The notes beneath the pieces are model-generated. The model was not told the origin of the DNA and searched no databases. It was given only the letters and a program-made list of their open reading frames with translations. Source: Pontiellaceae bacterium (GTDB lineage Bacteria > Verrucomicrobiota > Kiritimatiellia > Kiritimatiellales > Tichowtungiaceae). Taken from it: 15,780 nt of DNA. Each line of letters begins with the position of its first letter. The stretch's first letter is position 1. Below are positions 5,536 to 12,590 of this stretch, piece by piece. The translations under genes and the position numbers were made by a program. Location of the stretch: positions 1 to 15,780 of the forward strand of contig JALOTS010000014.1 in NCBI GenBank assembly GCA_025457785.1, written 5' to 3'.

Positions 5536-5829
5536 ATGGAAAACAAAAGTAATGAATTAGGCGGACTGACCCCTTTTTTTAAAAGAGGGTTGATGGTCGC
5601 TCTGTTTATTTTTTCATATTGCGCCGGAGGGTATATAGGGGCGCAGTCTGTGGGTCATTTCTTATATTTTGATGAAGGAGTCGGGCTCATGGCTTTGATA
5701 GGGCATGGTATATCTCTTGTCTTATTGTGCCTTTGTTGGTTTTACTTGAATAAAAGACCTTGGTTTGCCTTCCTGATCGGGTTGGTTGGTCCTTGGCTAT
5801 TATTCGTTTACTGTTTATATTCCGAGTAG
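5536..5829 (+). CDS. small hypothetical membrane protein, three predicted segments
   Basis: I do not recognise a family. The 97-residue product has a polar N-terminus with one basic cluster (FFKRG) and three hydrophobic stretches at about 18-37, 49-70 and 76-94, the last two joined by a short basic loop (NKRPW). It would sit in the inner membrane. A GGGG at 5521-5524 is a distant ribosome site and a GGG close to the ATG is too near, so the start is uncertain. The base composition is more AT-rich than the flanking kinase and regulator genes, which fits an imported segment. It lies alone between repeat-filled gaps. It could be a spurious frame, but the even hydrophobic pattern speaks for a real protein. 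Confidence 0.55.
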   Translation: MENKSNELGGLTPFFKRGLMVALFIFSYCAGGYIGAQSVGHFLYFDEGVGLMALIGHGISLVLLCLCWFYLNKRPWFAFLIGLVGPWLLFVYCLYSE

Positions 5830-5977
5830 AGGCGAAGATAAAGAAAACGTGACAAATGATGATTTTTGACACCTTCATGATTTTATAAACAGACTTCTGA
5901 TTCCATTTCATCCCATTATTGCCGCTGCGCTGCCCCGCAATAACGGGGCCCAGCTCGACTTCGTCTCGGTTTTGACC

Positions 5978-6003
5978 TAAATTATTTTGATTTAAATATC
6001 TGA
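5978..6003 (+). repeat. degenerate copy of the interspersed motif
   Basis: TAAATTATTTTGATTTAA and then ATATCTGA follows the pattern AAAATTATTTTGATNTTAATTATTCTGA of the copies at 1513 and 3324, with several differences in the second half. Weaker than the other two copies. Confidence 0.4.
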
Positions 6004-6091
6004 TGGATTGATGTGCGGGAGATCGATAGATGGCGGGCGAGCCGCTTTGTTTTCTATGTGATCTCTCGTGGTAAAAAAAGAATGCAAACGG

Positions 6092-6133
6092 AGTACGAAA
6101 TACGCAGTACGTAATACGAAATACGGAGTATGA
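6092..6133 (+). repeat. heptanucleotide array C (6 units), providing the regulator's ribosome site
   Basis: Units in phase: AGTACGA, AATACGC, AGTACGT, AATACGA, AATACGG, AGTATGA. The last two units create GGAG at 6125-6128, eight bases from the regulator ATG at 6137, so the repeat itself supplies the likely Shine-Dalgarno sequence. Two 18-base words are shared with array B. Confidence 0.85.
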
Positions 6134-6136
6134 AAA

Positions 6137-7489
6137 ATGAAACCTTTGATTCTGATTGTGGATGATGAAAAAAACACGCGCGAAGGACTGGCGCGGGCGC
6201 TGCGCCGGTCGTATGAGGTGCTGATTGCCGAGAGCGGCGCGACTGCGCTGAACATTTTGAGTGAGAAGCCGGTGGATGTGATGCTGAGCGATTTGCGGAT
6301 GCCCGGTATGGACGGGATGACGCTGATGCAGCGTGCGCTGGCGGGTTCGCCGCAGTTGATTTGTATTCTGCTGACGGCATACGGAAATATCGAAACGGCA
6401 GTCGAAGCCATGCGCCGCGGCGCAACCGATTTCCTGACCAAACCGGTGAATCTGGAGCAGCTTGAGATGGTGCTGCAGCGCGTTCTGCGCACGCGAAGCG
6501 CTGAAACCGAAAACCGCCAGCTCCGGGAGCAGCTCGACAGTAAGTTCGGGCTGGAAAATATCATCGGGAATTCGCCGGAGATGCAGGCTGTTTTTGATAC
6601 GGTGCGGCAAGTGGCCGCGTCGCGGGCAACGGTGCTGATTCAAGGGGAGAGCGGCACCGGCAAGGAGCTGATCGCCAAGGCGATTCACCGCCTGAGTCCG
6701 CGCAAGAACGGCGCCTTTATCCCGGTTCACTGCGCCGCGCTTTCTTCGACGCTGCTGGAGAGCGAGCTGTTCGGCCACGAGAAGGGGGCGTTTACCGGCG
6801 CAGCGGAACGGCGCAAGGGGCGCTTTGAGCTGGCGGACGGCGGATCGCTGTTTTTGGATGAGATCGGTGAGATCGATGCCAGCGTGCAGGTGAAGATTCT
6901 GCGGGCACTGGAGGAACGGCGCTTCGAGCGCGTCGGCGGTCAGGAGCCGATTGATGTGGATACACGGCTGATTGCGGCGACGAACCGCGATTTAAAGAAA
7001 ATGGTGGCCGAGGGAACCTTCCGTGAAGATCTGTATTATCGGCTTTATGTAGTGGTGATCCAGTTGCCCGCACTCCGTGAGCGCAAAAGCGATGTTCCTC
7101 TGCTGTTAAAACATTATCTGGATCTGTTTAATCAGGAAAACGGCCGGACGATTGAGGGGTTCTCGCCGGATGCGCTGGATTTGCTGACGGCCTACCGCTG
7201 GCCGGGTAATGTCCGCGAGCTTCGCAATGTGGTTGAACAGATGGTTGTCTTGTCGCGTTCACCGCGCATCGGCGTGCGCGATTTGCCGGTGCATATCCGT
7301 GAAGCGGGTTTTCCCGGAGAAGCGGGTCGCGTGCAGACCGGGGTGCTGGCCGATGTTGAAAAGCAAACGGTTTTAAAGGCGTTGACGGAGGCGGGCGGCA
7401 ACCGGACCCGTGCCGCTGAAAAGCTGGGGATCAGCCGGCGGACGCTGCACCGCAAAATCGCCGAGTACGGGTTTGGCGAAGTAAAATGA
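6137..7489 (+). CDS. sigma-54 dependent response regulator, NtrC family
   Basis: This 450-residue activator drives transcription from RNA polymerase with sigma-54. Domains: receiver 1-120 with D9, D10, phospho-acceptor D52 (LSDLRMPGMDG), T80 and K102; AAA+ domain about 140-380 with Walker A GESGTGKE 170-177, sigma-54 contact loop GAFTGA 217-222, Walker B SLFLDEIGE 237-245 and the FREDLYYRL segment; Fis-type helix-turn-helix at about 411-441 (GGNRTRAAEKLGISRRTLHRKI). All key residues are present. The same-strand PAS histidine kinase at 3391-4566 is the likely partner, although 1.57 kb of repeat-rich DNA now separates them. The start is set by GGAG at 6125-6128 inside heptad array C. Target genes are not evident; I saw no convincing -24/-12 promoter in the window. 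Confidence 0.96.
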   Translation: MKPLILIVDDEKNTREGLARALRRSYEVLIAESGATALNILSEKPVDVMLSDLRMPGMDGMTLMQRALAGSPQLICILLTAYGNIETAVEAMRRGATDFLTKPVNLEQLEMVLQRVLRTRSAETENRQLREQLDSKFGLENIIGNSPEMQAVFDTVRQVAASRATVLIQGESGTGKELIAKAIHRLSPRKNGAFIPVHCAALSSTLLESELFGHEKGAFTGAAERRKGRFELADGGSLFLDEIGEIDASVQVKILRALEERRFERVGGQEPIDVDTRLIAATNRDLKKMVAEGTFREDLYYRLYVVVIQLPALRERKSDVPLLLKHYLDLFNQENGRTIEGFSPDALDLLTAYRWPGNVRELRNVVEQMVVLSRSPRIGVRDLPVHIREAGFPGEAGRVQTGVLADVEKQTVLKALTEAGGNRTRAAEKLGISRRTLHRKIAEYGFGEVK

Positions 7490-7560
7490 CTTTTAGATTG
7501 AAGAAGGCAGGGCGTTCAAGGATGCTCTGGCACTTGTTTTTATTTGAGTAGGAGAACAGT

Positions 7561-9432
7561 ATGGCGAAGCAACAACAGCAGCAACCGTTTGAGTCAACCC
7601 TGCAGGACCTGGTTTACAGTGTCGATGCCGGGTTGGGTCTGAAAATTATCCGCACCTCTCTTTTCTGTTTTGTTGTCCTTTTTCTGATGGTGTTTTTTAC
7701 AGCCCGTGAATTCCGGGGGTTTAATTCTGAAGCGGCGATGGATTATGCGCAGCTTGGACGCAACCTCGCTCAGACTCATCGTTATACGACGAAATGCGTC
7801 CGTCCCGTGAGTATTGCGCAGGTTTCCGCTCACAGTTATAACGGAGACGCCAGCATAGACCGTCACCCCGAACTGTTTAAGCCGCCGCTTTATCCGGCAG
7901 TGCTTGCGGGAAGTTTCAGGTTTTTTGATCTGGTCGGTGTGGATCTCTTTCCGAAGAGCGCGGCGTTTACCGACATGCGAATGTATCCGGCGGAACAGTG
8001 GGTGATTGTGCCGATTCATCATATTTTTACCGCTTTATCCGGATTGTTTCTGTATTTCCTCGGCAAAAAGCTTTTTTCTAAAAAAATCGGTCTGCTAAGC
8101 ACCATAACCTTCTTTTTGAGTGAAATCGTCTGGCGGGACAGTTTGCGGGCAACCGGAATTCCGATTCTTTTGTTTTTTATTCTGGGCGCGACCTATTTTG
8201 CATTGTCAGCGATGATTAATCGCCGTGATCGGAAGCCGCTTTGGAACTGGCTGCTGCTTTTTTGCGTTTCCATTCTGTTTTCTTCCGCCGCATTTCTGAC
8301 AAATTATGCCGCAATCGCGGTCATTCCCGGACTGTCGCTTTTTATCTGGCTGATGGGTTCACGGACGCAGCGGGGCGGGCATCTGGCCTTTTTCTACATG
8401 GCGCTGGTCTTTTTTGCGGTCTCTCCGTGGCTGCTTCGAAATTATCAGCTTTCCGGTTCTCCGCTGGGTCTGGCCGCGCATACGGCACTGATCGAAACGT
8501 CCGGGTATCCCGGTGATTCGCTGATGCGCACATTAAAGCCTGAGTTCAATCTTCTTTCCGACTGGGCGGCGGTGAAAATGAAGTGGTCGAAAAATTTCAG
8601 CGGATTTTACCAGGACGGACTGACTTCACTGGGCGGCGGGGTGCTGATTGCCTTTTTTGCGGTGACATTTTTCTACCGGTTTGTGCGCGTGCATGTTCAT
8701 AATCTGCGGTGGGGTATCGGCTGTTCAATGATTCTGTTCTTTGTCGGCGCCGGATTCTTCAGCAAGGAGAGTTATCAGCTTTATCACATATTCTGGCCGT
8801 TTGTGATTCTCTACGGACTGGCCTTTTTTTCCATTCTGCTTGACCGTCTGGATTTGAGTATCCATCTTTATAAAACCGGGCTGACTTCGCTGGTGATCGG
8901 TCTGACGGCACTGCCGTTTCTGGTCACGGTTCTTCTTTCGCCGGCGCCGGGCCTTCCGTACCCCCCGTATTATGCGCCGTTTGTTATGAAGGTGAGCGAG
9001 CTTCTCAAGCCGTCCGAAGTGATGTGTACCGATATGCCCTGGGCGACTGCCTGGTACGGAGACCGCGTCTCCGTTCTGCTTCCCAAGACACTGGATGACT
9101 ATTACGAACTCAACGACTACCGGAAGTATATGAGCGGGTTGTACATCACCACTCTTACGAAAGACCGGCCCTTCGTTTCCTCCCTGATTGATGGTCCGGA
9201 TAAAACATGGTTTCCCGTCATCATGGGCCGTTTGACGGATGATTTCCCGTTAAAACACGGCTTTTCGCTGAACAAACAGGATCAGATTTTTCTGTCGGAC
9301 AGTGTCCGCTGGAGTTCCGATGCCGTTCAGGCGCCTGCAGGGGCTGCCGTGCCTGAACCGGGCGCTGCCGAGCTTTCGCCAGGCGCCGCCGCCGCGCCTG
9401 CGGACGCGCCGGCTGCCGGCGAAAAGAAGTAG
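7561..9432 (+). CDS. polytopic membrane glycosyltransferase, GT39/GT-C type (probable)
   Basis: The 623-residue product resembles dolichyl- or undecaprenyl-phosphate-sugar mannosyltransferases (PMT/ArnT type), which move a sugar from a lipid carrier on the outer face of the membrane. It has a glutamine-rich cytoplasmic start (KQQQQQ), a first membrane segment at about 32-47, then a large outer loop with an acidic residue E57 (FNSEAAMDYAQLGRNL) and the HPELFKPPLYP motif at 102-112, both typical of GT-C enzymes. About ten more hydrophobic segments lie between 150 and 460. The soluble C-terminal part (about 480-590) ends in an Ala/Pro-rich low-complexity tail (590-623). GGAG at 7551-7554 supports the ATG. 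fmt starts 13 bases after the stop, so the two are probably co-transcribed. Substrate unknown. Confidence 0.75.
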   Translation: MAKQQQQQPFESTLQDLVYSVDAGLGLKIIRTSLFCFVVLFLMVFFTAREFRGFNSEAAMDYAQLGRNLAQTHRYTTKCVRPVSIAQVSAHSYNGDASIDRHPELFKPPLYPAVLAGSFRFFDLVGVDLFPKSAAFTDMRMYPAEQWVIVPIHHIFTALSGLFLYFLGKKLFSKKIGLLSTITFFLSEIVWRDSLRATGIPILLFFILGATYFALSAMINRRDRKPLWNWLLLFCVSILFSSAAFLTNYAAIAVIPGLSLFIWLMGSRTQRGGHLAFFYMALVFFAVSPWLLRNYQLSGSPLGLAAHTALIETSGYPGDSLMRTLKPEFNLLSDWAAVKMKWSKNFSGFYQDGLTSLGGGVLIAFFAVTFFYRFVRVHVHNLRWGIGCSMILFFVGAGFFSKESYQLYHIFWPFVILYGLAFFSILLDRLDLSIHLYKTGLTSLVIGLTALPFLVTVLLSPAPGLPYPPYYAPFVMKVSELLKPSEVMCTDMPWATAWYGDRVSVLLPKTLDDYYELNDYRKYMSGLYITTLTKDRPFVSSLIDGPDKTWFPVIMGRLTDDFPLKHGFSLNKQDQIFLSDSVRWSSDAVQAPAGAAVPEPGAAELSPGAAAAPADAPAAGEKK

Positions 9433-9445
9433 CCGGGAGGGCATT

Positions 9446-10399
9446 ATGCGCATCGTTTTTTTCGGGTCGGCGCCAATCGGGTTTCCTTCGATGGATGCGT
9501 TGGCGGCTGGTCCGCTCAATGAAATCGCAGCGGTGGTTACTCAGCCGGACCGCCCCGCCGGACGCAAGCAGCAAGTAACGCCCTGTCCGGTTAAAACCGT
9601 TGCGCAGGAACGCGGTTTCCGGGTCTTTTCCCCCGAAAAAGTCAAGGATTGTTTGGCGGATCTGGCCGATCTGAAGGCTGACCTTTTTGTTGTGGTTGCT
9701 TACGGCCAGTATATCCCCGCCTCCGTGCTGGCTCTTCCCCGGTATGGCGCGATTAATCTGCATCCCTCCCTGCTTCCGAAATATCGCGGTTCGTCGCCGA
9801 TTCAATGGGCCATTGCCAACGGTGACTCCGTGACCGGTGTAACGGTTCTTTACGTAAGCGAAAAAATGGATGCCGGCGACCTTATTTTACAACGGGCGGT
9901 TCCAATCGGTCCGGAGGACACCTCCATTACGCTGGAACCGGTTCTCGCCGCAGAGGGCGCCGCACTGCTGATGGAAGCGGTTGAACAAATCCGGAGCGGA
10001 ACCGTTGCTCGAATTCCGCAGAACGATGACGAGGCAACCGAAGTAAGCAAACTGGTGAAAGAAGATGGCAAGCTCAATTGGATGCTTCCGGCGCAAACCC
10101 TGCGCAACCGCATCCGGGGATTTACCCCGTGGCCCGGCTGCTTTTGCGACCTGCCGGACGGACAGCGGCTGAAAGTGCTGAATGCGGCGGTTGAGTCCGG
10201 ATCGGGCGCGCCTGGGGAACTGCTTGAGGTGAAAGGCGCCGGACCTCTGGTTGCTGCGTGGGAAGGCGCGTTGCGACTGCTTACGGTTCAACCTGCCGGA
10301 AAATGTGTCATGGACGGCGCCGCCTATCTGCGGGGGTATCCGCTGAAACCCGGACTCCGGTTTCCCTGCCAAGGCAGCGGAGCCGAAATCAAAGTCTGA
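9446..10399 (+). CDS. fmt: methionyl-tRNA formyltransferase
   Basis: Fmt formylates Met-tRNA(fMet) with 10-formyltetrahydrofolate, preparing the initiator tRNA. The open frame extends upstream to 9302, but the true start is ATG 9446: it gives MRIVFFGSAPIGFPS, the classic N-terminus, and has GGGAGG at 9435-9440. The 317-residue product is of normal length. Catalytic residues are N104 and H106 (INLHPSLLPKYRG) and D142 (EKMDAGDLI), with the family's H-to-D spacing of 36. The Rossmann part is followed by the C-terminal OB-like domain starting near FTPWPG. The usual partner def is not next to it; the gene follows the GT-C membrane protein instead. Confidence 0.97.
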   Translation: MRIVFFGSAPIGFPSMDALAAGPLNEIAAVVTQPDRPAGRKQQVTPCPVKTVAQERGFRVFSPEKVKDCLADLADLKADLFVVVAYGQYIPASVLALPRYGAINLHPSLLPKYRGSSPIQWAIANGDSVTGVTVLYVSEKMDAGDLILQRAVPIGPEDTSITLEPVLAAEGAALLMEAVEQIRSGTVARIPQNDDEATEVSKLVKEDGKLNWMLPAQTLRNRIRGFTPWPGCFCDLPDGQRLKVLNAAVESGSGAPGELLEVKGAGPLVAAWEGALRLLTVQPAGKCVMDGAAYLRGYPLKPGLRFPCQGSGAEIKV

Positions 10400-10773
10400 G
10401 TGCCGGGGGTTGACCCGATGTTCCGCGTCGATATGGTTCCTGCCGGGCCGCCTGGTTGTTCGTTGCTGGCATCACACAGTTCCGTACTCTCAAACTTCAG
10501 CACGGTCTTTTTTGCCTGTAACTAGTTATGTTTTAAACGGTTATGATCATTTTTTCCGTGTAAAAATGACAGAATCCCCGGGCGAAGGTTCCACGGCTGG
10601 CGATTTATGGGCGCCGGATAAATTCACTTCGTTCTGAATTTCAGTTGTTCGTCCCGAAAATGGATGAGTTGAGCGAATGGAAACGGTTAAAAAACACAGA
10701 AAGTCCTGCTTGATACCTGTTGACAGAATGACTATCGTAATATCGTTGTGGTACTTAATACGGATGGAGATAT
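10400..10773. other. 374-base gap without recognised features
   Basis: No gene, RNA or terminator was recognised. An open frame at 10410-10637 has no ribosome site and an unlikely composition. TTGACA at 10720-10725 and TAATAT at 10738-10743 are only 12 bases apart, too close for a sigma-70 promoter. GGAG at 10766-10769 belongs to the next gene. The word TTGACCCGATG here recurs upstream of the mannosidase gene, probably by chance. Confidence 0.5.
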
Positions 10774-12393
10774 ATGAGCAAAAAATTTTTATGGTTATTA
10801 AGTTTTATTTTCCTTTGCATGGGAAACAATCTGTTTTCTGAACCGGACAGTCCGAAATTAAATTCCGGTCTAGCGGGCGGCGGGGATCTGTCCGTTCCCG
10901 GAACGGTGCCGGTAAGCAAACTGGATTTGTTAAAAGACGTATTGGATGAGGCAAAATATCCCCGTATGCATTTTTACCGTCAGGGATGTCTTTTTTCCCA
11001 AACCGGAAGGGTTTTAACTGTTTCCTGCGAGGCGCAGCCCGGCGCAAATGCAGAAAGTTATATCAGTATCGGGAAGTTATGTGAGGATGCGGTGATCGAG
11101 ATGGATTTGCTGTCTCAAACCCATAATACCTTCACGGCATCGGCTATTTTGTCGCTTCATCAGAACAAAGACAACCGGATGCTTTTTGTGCAGAGAGATG
11201 TGGATTCGGATAAAAAATCTTTGTATTTTGAGGTTATCAAGGGTGGAGAAAGTGTGCTGCGTAAGATCGTTTTGAAGGAGGGGGTTGCCGTTCCGGACAC
11301 GTTGCGTATGCGGTTCACCGGCGCCACAATCTGTTTTTCATTGATCAAAGAGGGCCAATGCACCGTTTTGTGTTCGGTCAATGTCGGCTCGTATTTTGAT
11401 CTGAACAGCCCGGCTGTGCGTAATTCATTTCTGGTCTGCGCCGGCGCAAAGCTTCAGGACGGAGAATCTGTTTCTTTAACGCGGTTTGAGCAGTGCCGGG
11501 TTGACAGCAGGGTTTCTGAGCGGGGCGAAAAAAGTGTAAAATCCCCTGAAAACAGGGCCGGTTCATCTCCCGTTGCAGCCGGCGGCGCGGCTCTGCCGGT
11601 TTCCAATGCGGTTTTGGTAAGCAGATTGGATTTATCTCAGGAGGCGCTGGACGGATTGATGTATCCTCAGATACATCTTTACCGTCAAGCCTGTGCTTTT
11701 TCTCAAGACGGGCAGGTGTTGACTCTTTCCAACCAGGCAGAACCGGGTATCACCGCAGAGAGTTATATCAGTATCGGGAAACTATGTGAGGACGCGGTTA
11801 TTCAGGTGCAGCTGTTATCACAAACCCATAACACCTTCACGGCATCGGGCATCCTTTCGCTTCATCAGAGCAAAGACAACCGGATACTTTTCGTGCAAAG
11901 AGATATAGATGCAAACAGCAAAGCGTTGTTTTTTGAAGTAGTTAAGGACGGCGAGAGCGTGCTGTATAAAATTCTGATCAAGGAGGGCGTTGCCGTTCCG
12001 GACACCTTGCGTATGAGTCTTGCCGGTTCAACGATTAAATTCTCATTGATCAAAGGAGGACAATGCCTCGTTATGCGTTCCGTTGATGTCGGCTCCTATT
12101 TTGACCTGAAAAACACGGCGGTGCGGAATTCATTCACCGTTTGCGCCGGCGCAAAGCTTCGGGGCGGCGAAAGCATTTCTCTAACCGGATTTGAACAGTA
12201 CCGGATCGGTAAAACGAAATCTGCGCGGGGTGGAGAAGGGATGAATTCTCTGTCAAATAAGGCTGTTTTATTCCCTGTCGTGGGTTTGGTTTTCGCTGGC
12301 GTTGTTGTTTTCTTGATCAGATTGCGTATCTCGAAAAAGAAGCAACAGCAACAGAATTCTGACGAAAGCAAGCCGAAGAACCTGGAGTTTTAG
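10774..12393 (+). CDS. exported membrane-anchored protein with two tandem 199-residue domains
   Basis: I do not recognise the family. The 539-residue product starts with a signal peptide (KKFLWLLSFIFLCMG, about 1-22). Two copies of one domain follow, residues 45-243 and 280-478, which align without a gap at an offset of 235 residues and share about 70 % identity by hand count; stretches such as SYISIGKLCEDAVI, QTHNTFTAS and KEGVAVPDTLRM are the same in both. A linker of 36 residues joins them. A membrane segment at about 498-516 and a basic tail (RLRISKKKQQQQ) then anchor the protein with the domains outside. Alternating hydrophobic strands and the DGESVSLTRFEQ-type ending suggest a concanavalin-like jelly-roll fold of the kind found in sugar-binding or DUF1080-like domains; this is a guess. 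GGAG at 10766-10769 supports the start. The neighbour downstream is a GH38 mannosidase. Confidence 0.8.
   Translation: MSKKFLWLLSFIFLCMGNNLFSEPDSPKLNSGLAGGGDLSVPGTVPVSKLDLLKDVLDEAKYPRMHFYRQGCLFSQTGRVLTVSCEAQPGANAESYISIGKLCEDAVIEMDLLSQTHNTFTASAILSLHQNKDNRMLFVQRDVDSDKKSLYFEVIKGGESVLRKIVLKEGVAVPDTLRMRFTGATICFSLIKEGQCTVLCSVNVGSYFDLNSPAVRNSFLVCAGAKLQDGESVSLTRFEQCRVDSRVSERGEKSVKSPENRAGSSPVAAGGAALPVSNAVLVSRLDLSQEALDGLMYPQIHLYRQACAFSQDGQVLTLSNQAEPGITAESYISIGKLCEDAVIQVQLLSQTHNTFTASGILSLHQSKDNRILFVQRDIDANSKALFFEVVKDGESVLYKILIKEGVAVPDTLRMSLAGSTIKFSLIKGGQCLVMRSVDVGSYFDLKNTAVRNSFTVCAGAKLRGGESISLTGFEQYRIGKTKSARGGEGMNSLSNKAVLFPVVGLVFAGVVVFLIRLRISKKKQQQQNSDESKPKNLEF
10906..11502 (+). repeat. internal duplication, copy 1
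   Basis: These 597 bases encode residues 45-243 and correspond codon for codon to 11611-12207, 705 bases further on. Blocks such as AGTTATATCAGTATCGGGAA (also at 11761 onward) are unchanged, so the duplication is fairly recent. Confidence 0.9.
11611..12207 (+). repeat. internal duplication, copy 2
   Basis: Second copy, encoding residues 280-478. Nearly identical DNA blocks include GCGCCGGCGCAAAGCTTC in the last part of both copies. Divergence is highest in the first 50 codons. Confidence 0.9.
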
Positions 12394-12590
12394 TCGCATC
12401 AGCGGCCTGTCACGGCATTTTTCGTAGTTCGATCGTGATTTCCCTTTTGTCCCTTCGTTCGCTGTTTTTTGCGAGAATTCTGTAGCTTTCCAAATTTTTT
12501 TATCCATCCTTGGTTCGCTTGGGTTGTCTCACGAGTGTTTTATGGCAGGGTTGTGTTTGACCCGATGGACTTTTTGTTGCGAGGTTTTGA
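12394..12590. other. 197-base gap upstream of the mannosidase
   Basis: Between 12440 and 12480 a loose 8-base rhythm (CCTTTTGT, CCCTTCGT, TCGCTGTT, TTTTGCGA) may be another worn octamer repeat. No promoter or terminator was convincing. GAGG at 12581-12584 serves the next gene. Confidence 0.35.

Larger units (their letters stand above)
5830..6136. other. 307-base gap upstream of the regulator gene
   Basis: The gap holds a small inverted repeat CCCCG 5933-5937 and CGGGG 5944-5948 without a T-run, a loose copy of the interspersed motif at 5978-6003, and heptad array C ending 3 bases before the regulator ATG. No promoter could be assigned. Confidence 0.5.

Noticed and set aside
5933..5948. Rho-independent terminator after the small membrane protein gene
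   Set aside because: The stem is only 5 base pairs and no T-run follows.
7528..7545. Sigma-54 promoter (TGGCAC) before the GT-C gene
   Set aside because: The -24 half is good but no GC-containing -12 element follows at the right distance, and it would lie almost at the ribosome site.
10410..10637. Open frame of 75 codons after fmt
   Set aside because: No Shine-Dalgarno sequence, unlikely amino-acid composition, and no sign of a domain.
10720..10743. Sigma-70 promoter TTGACA / TAATAT
   Set aside because: The two boxes are 12 bases apart, while about 17 are needed.
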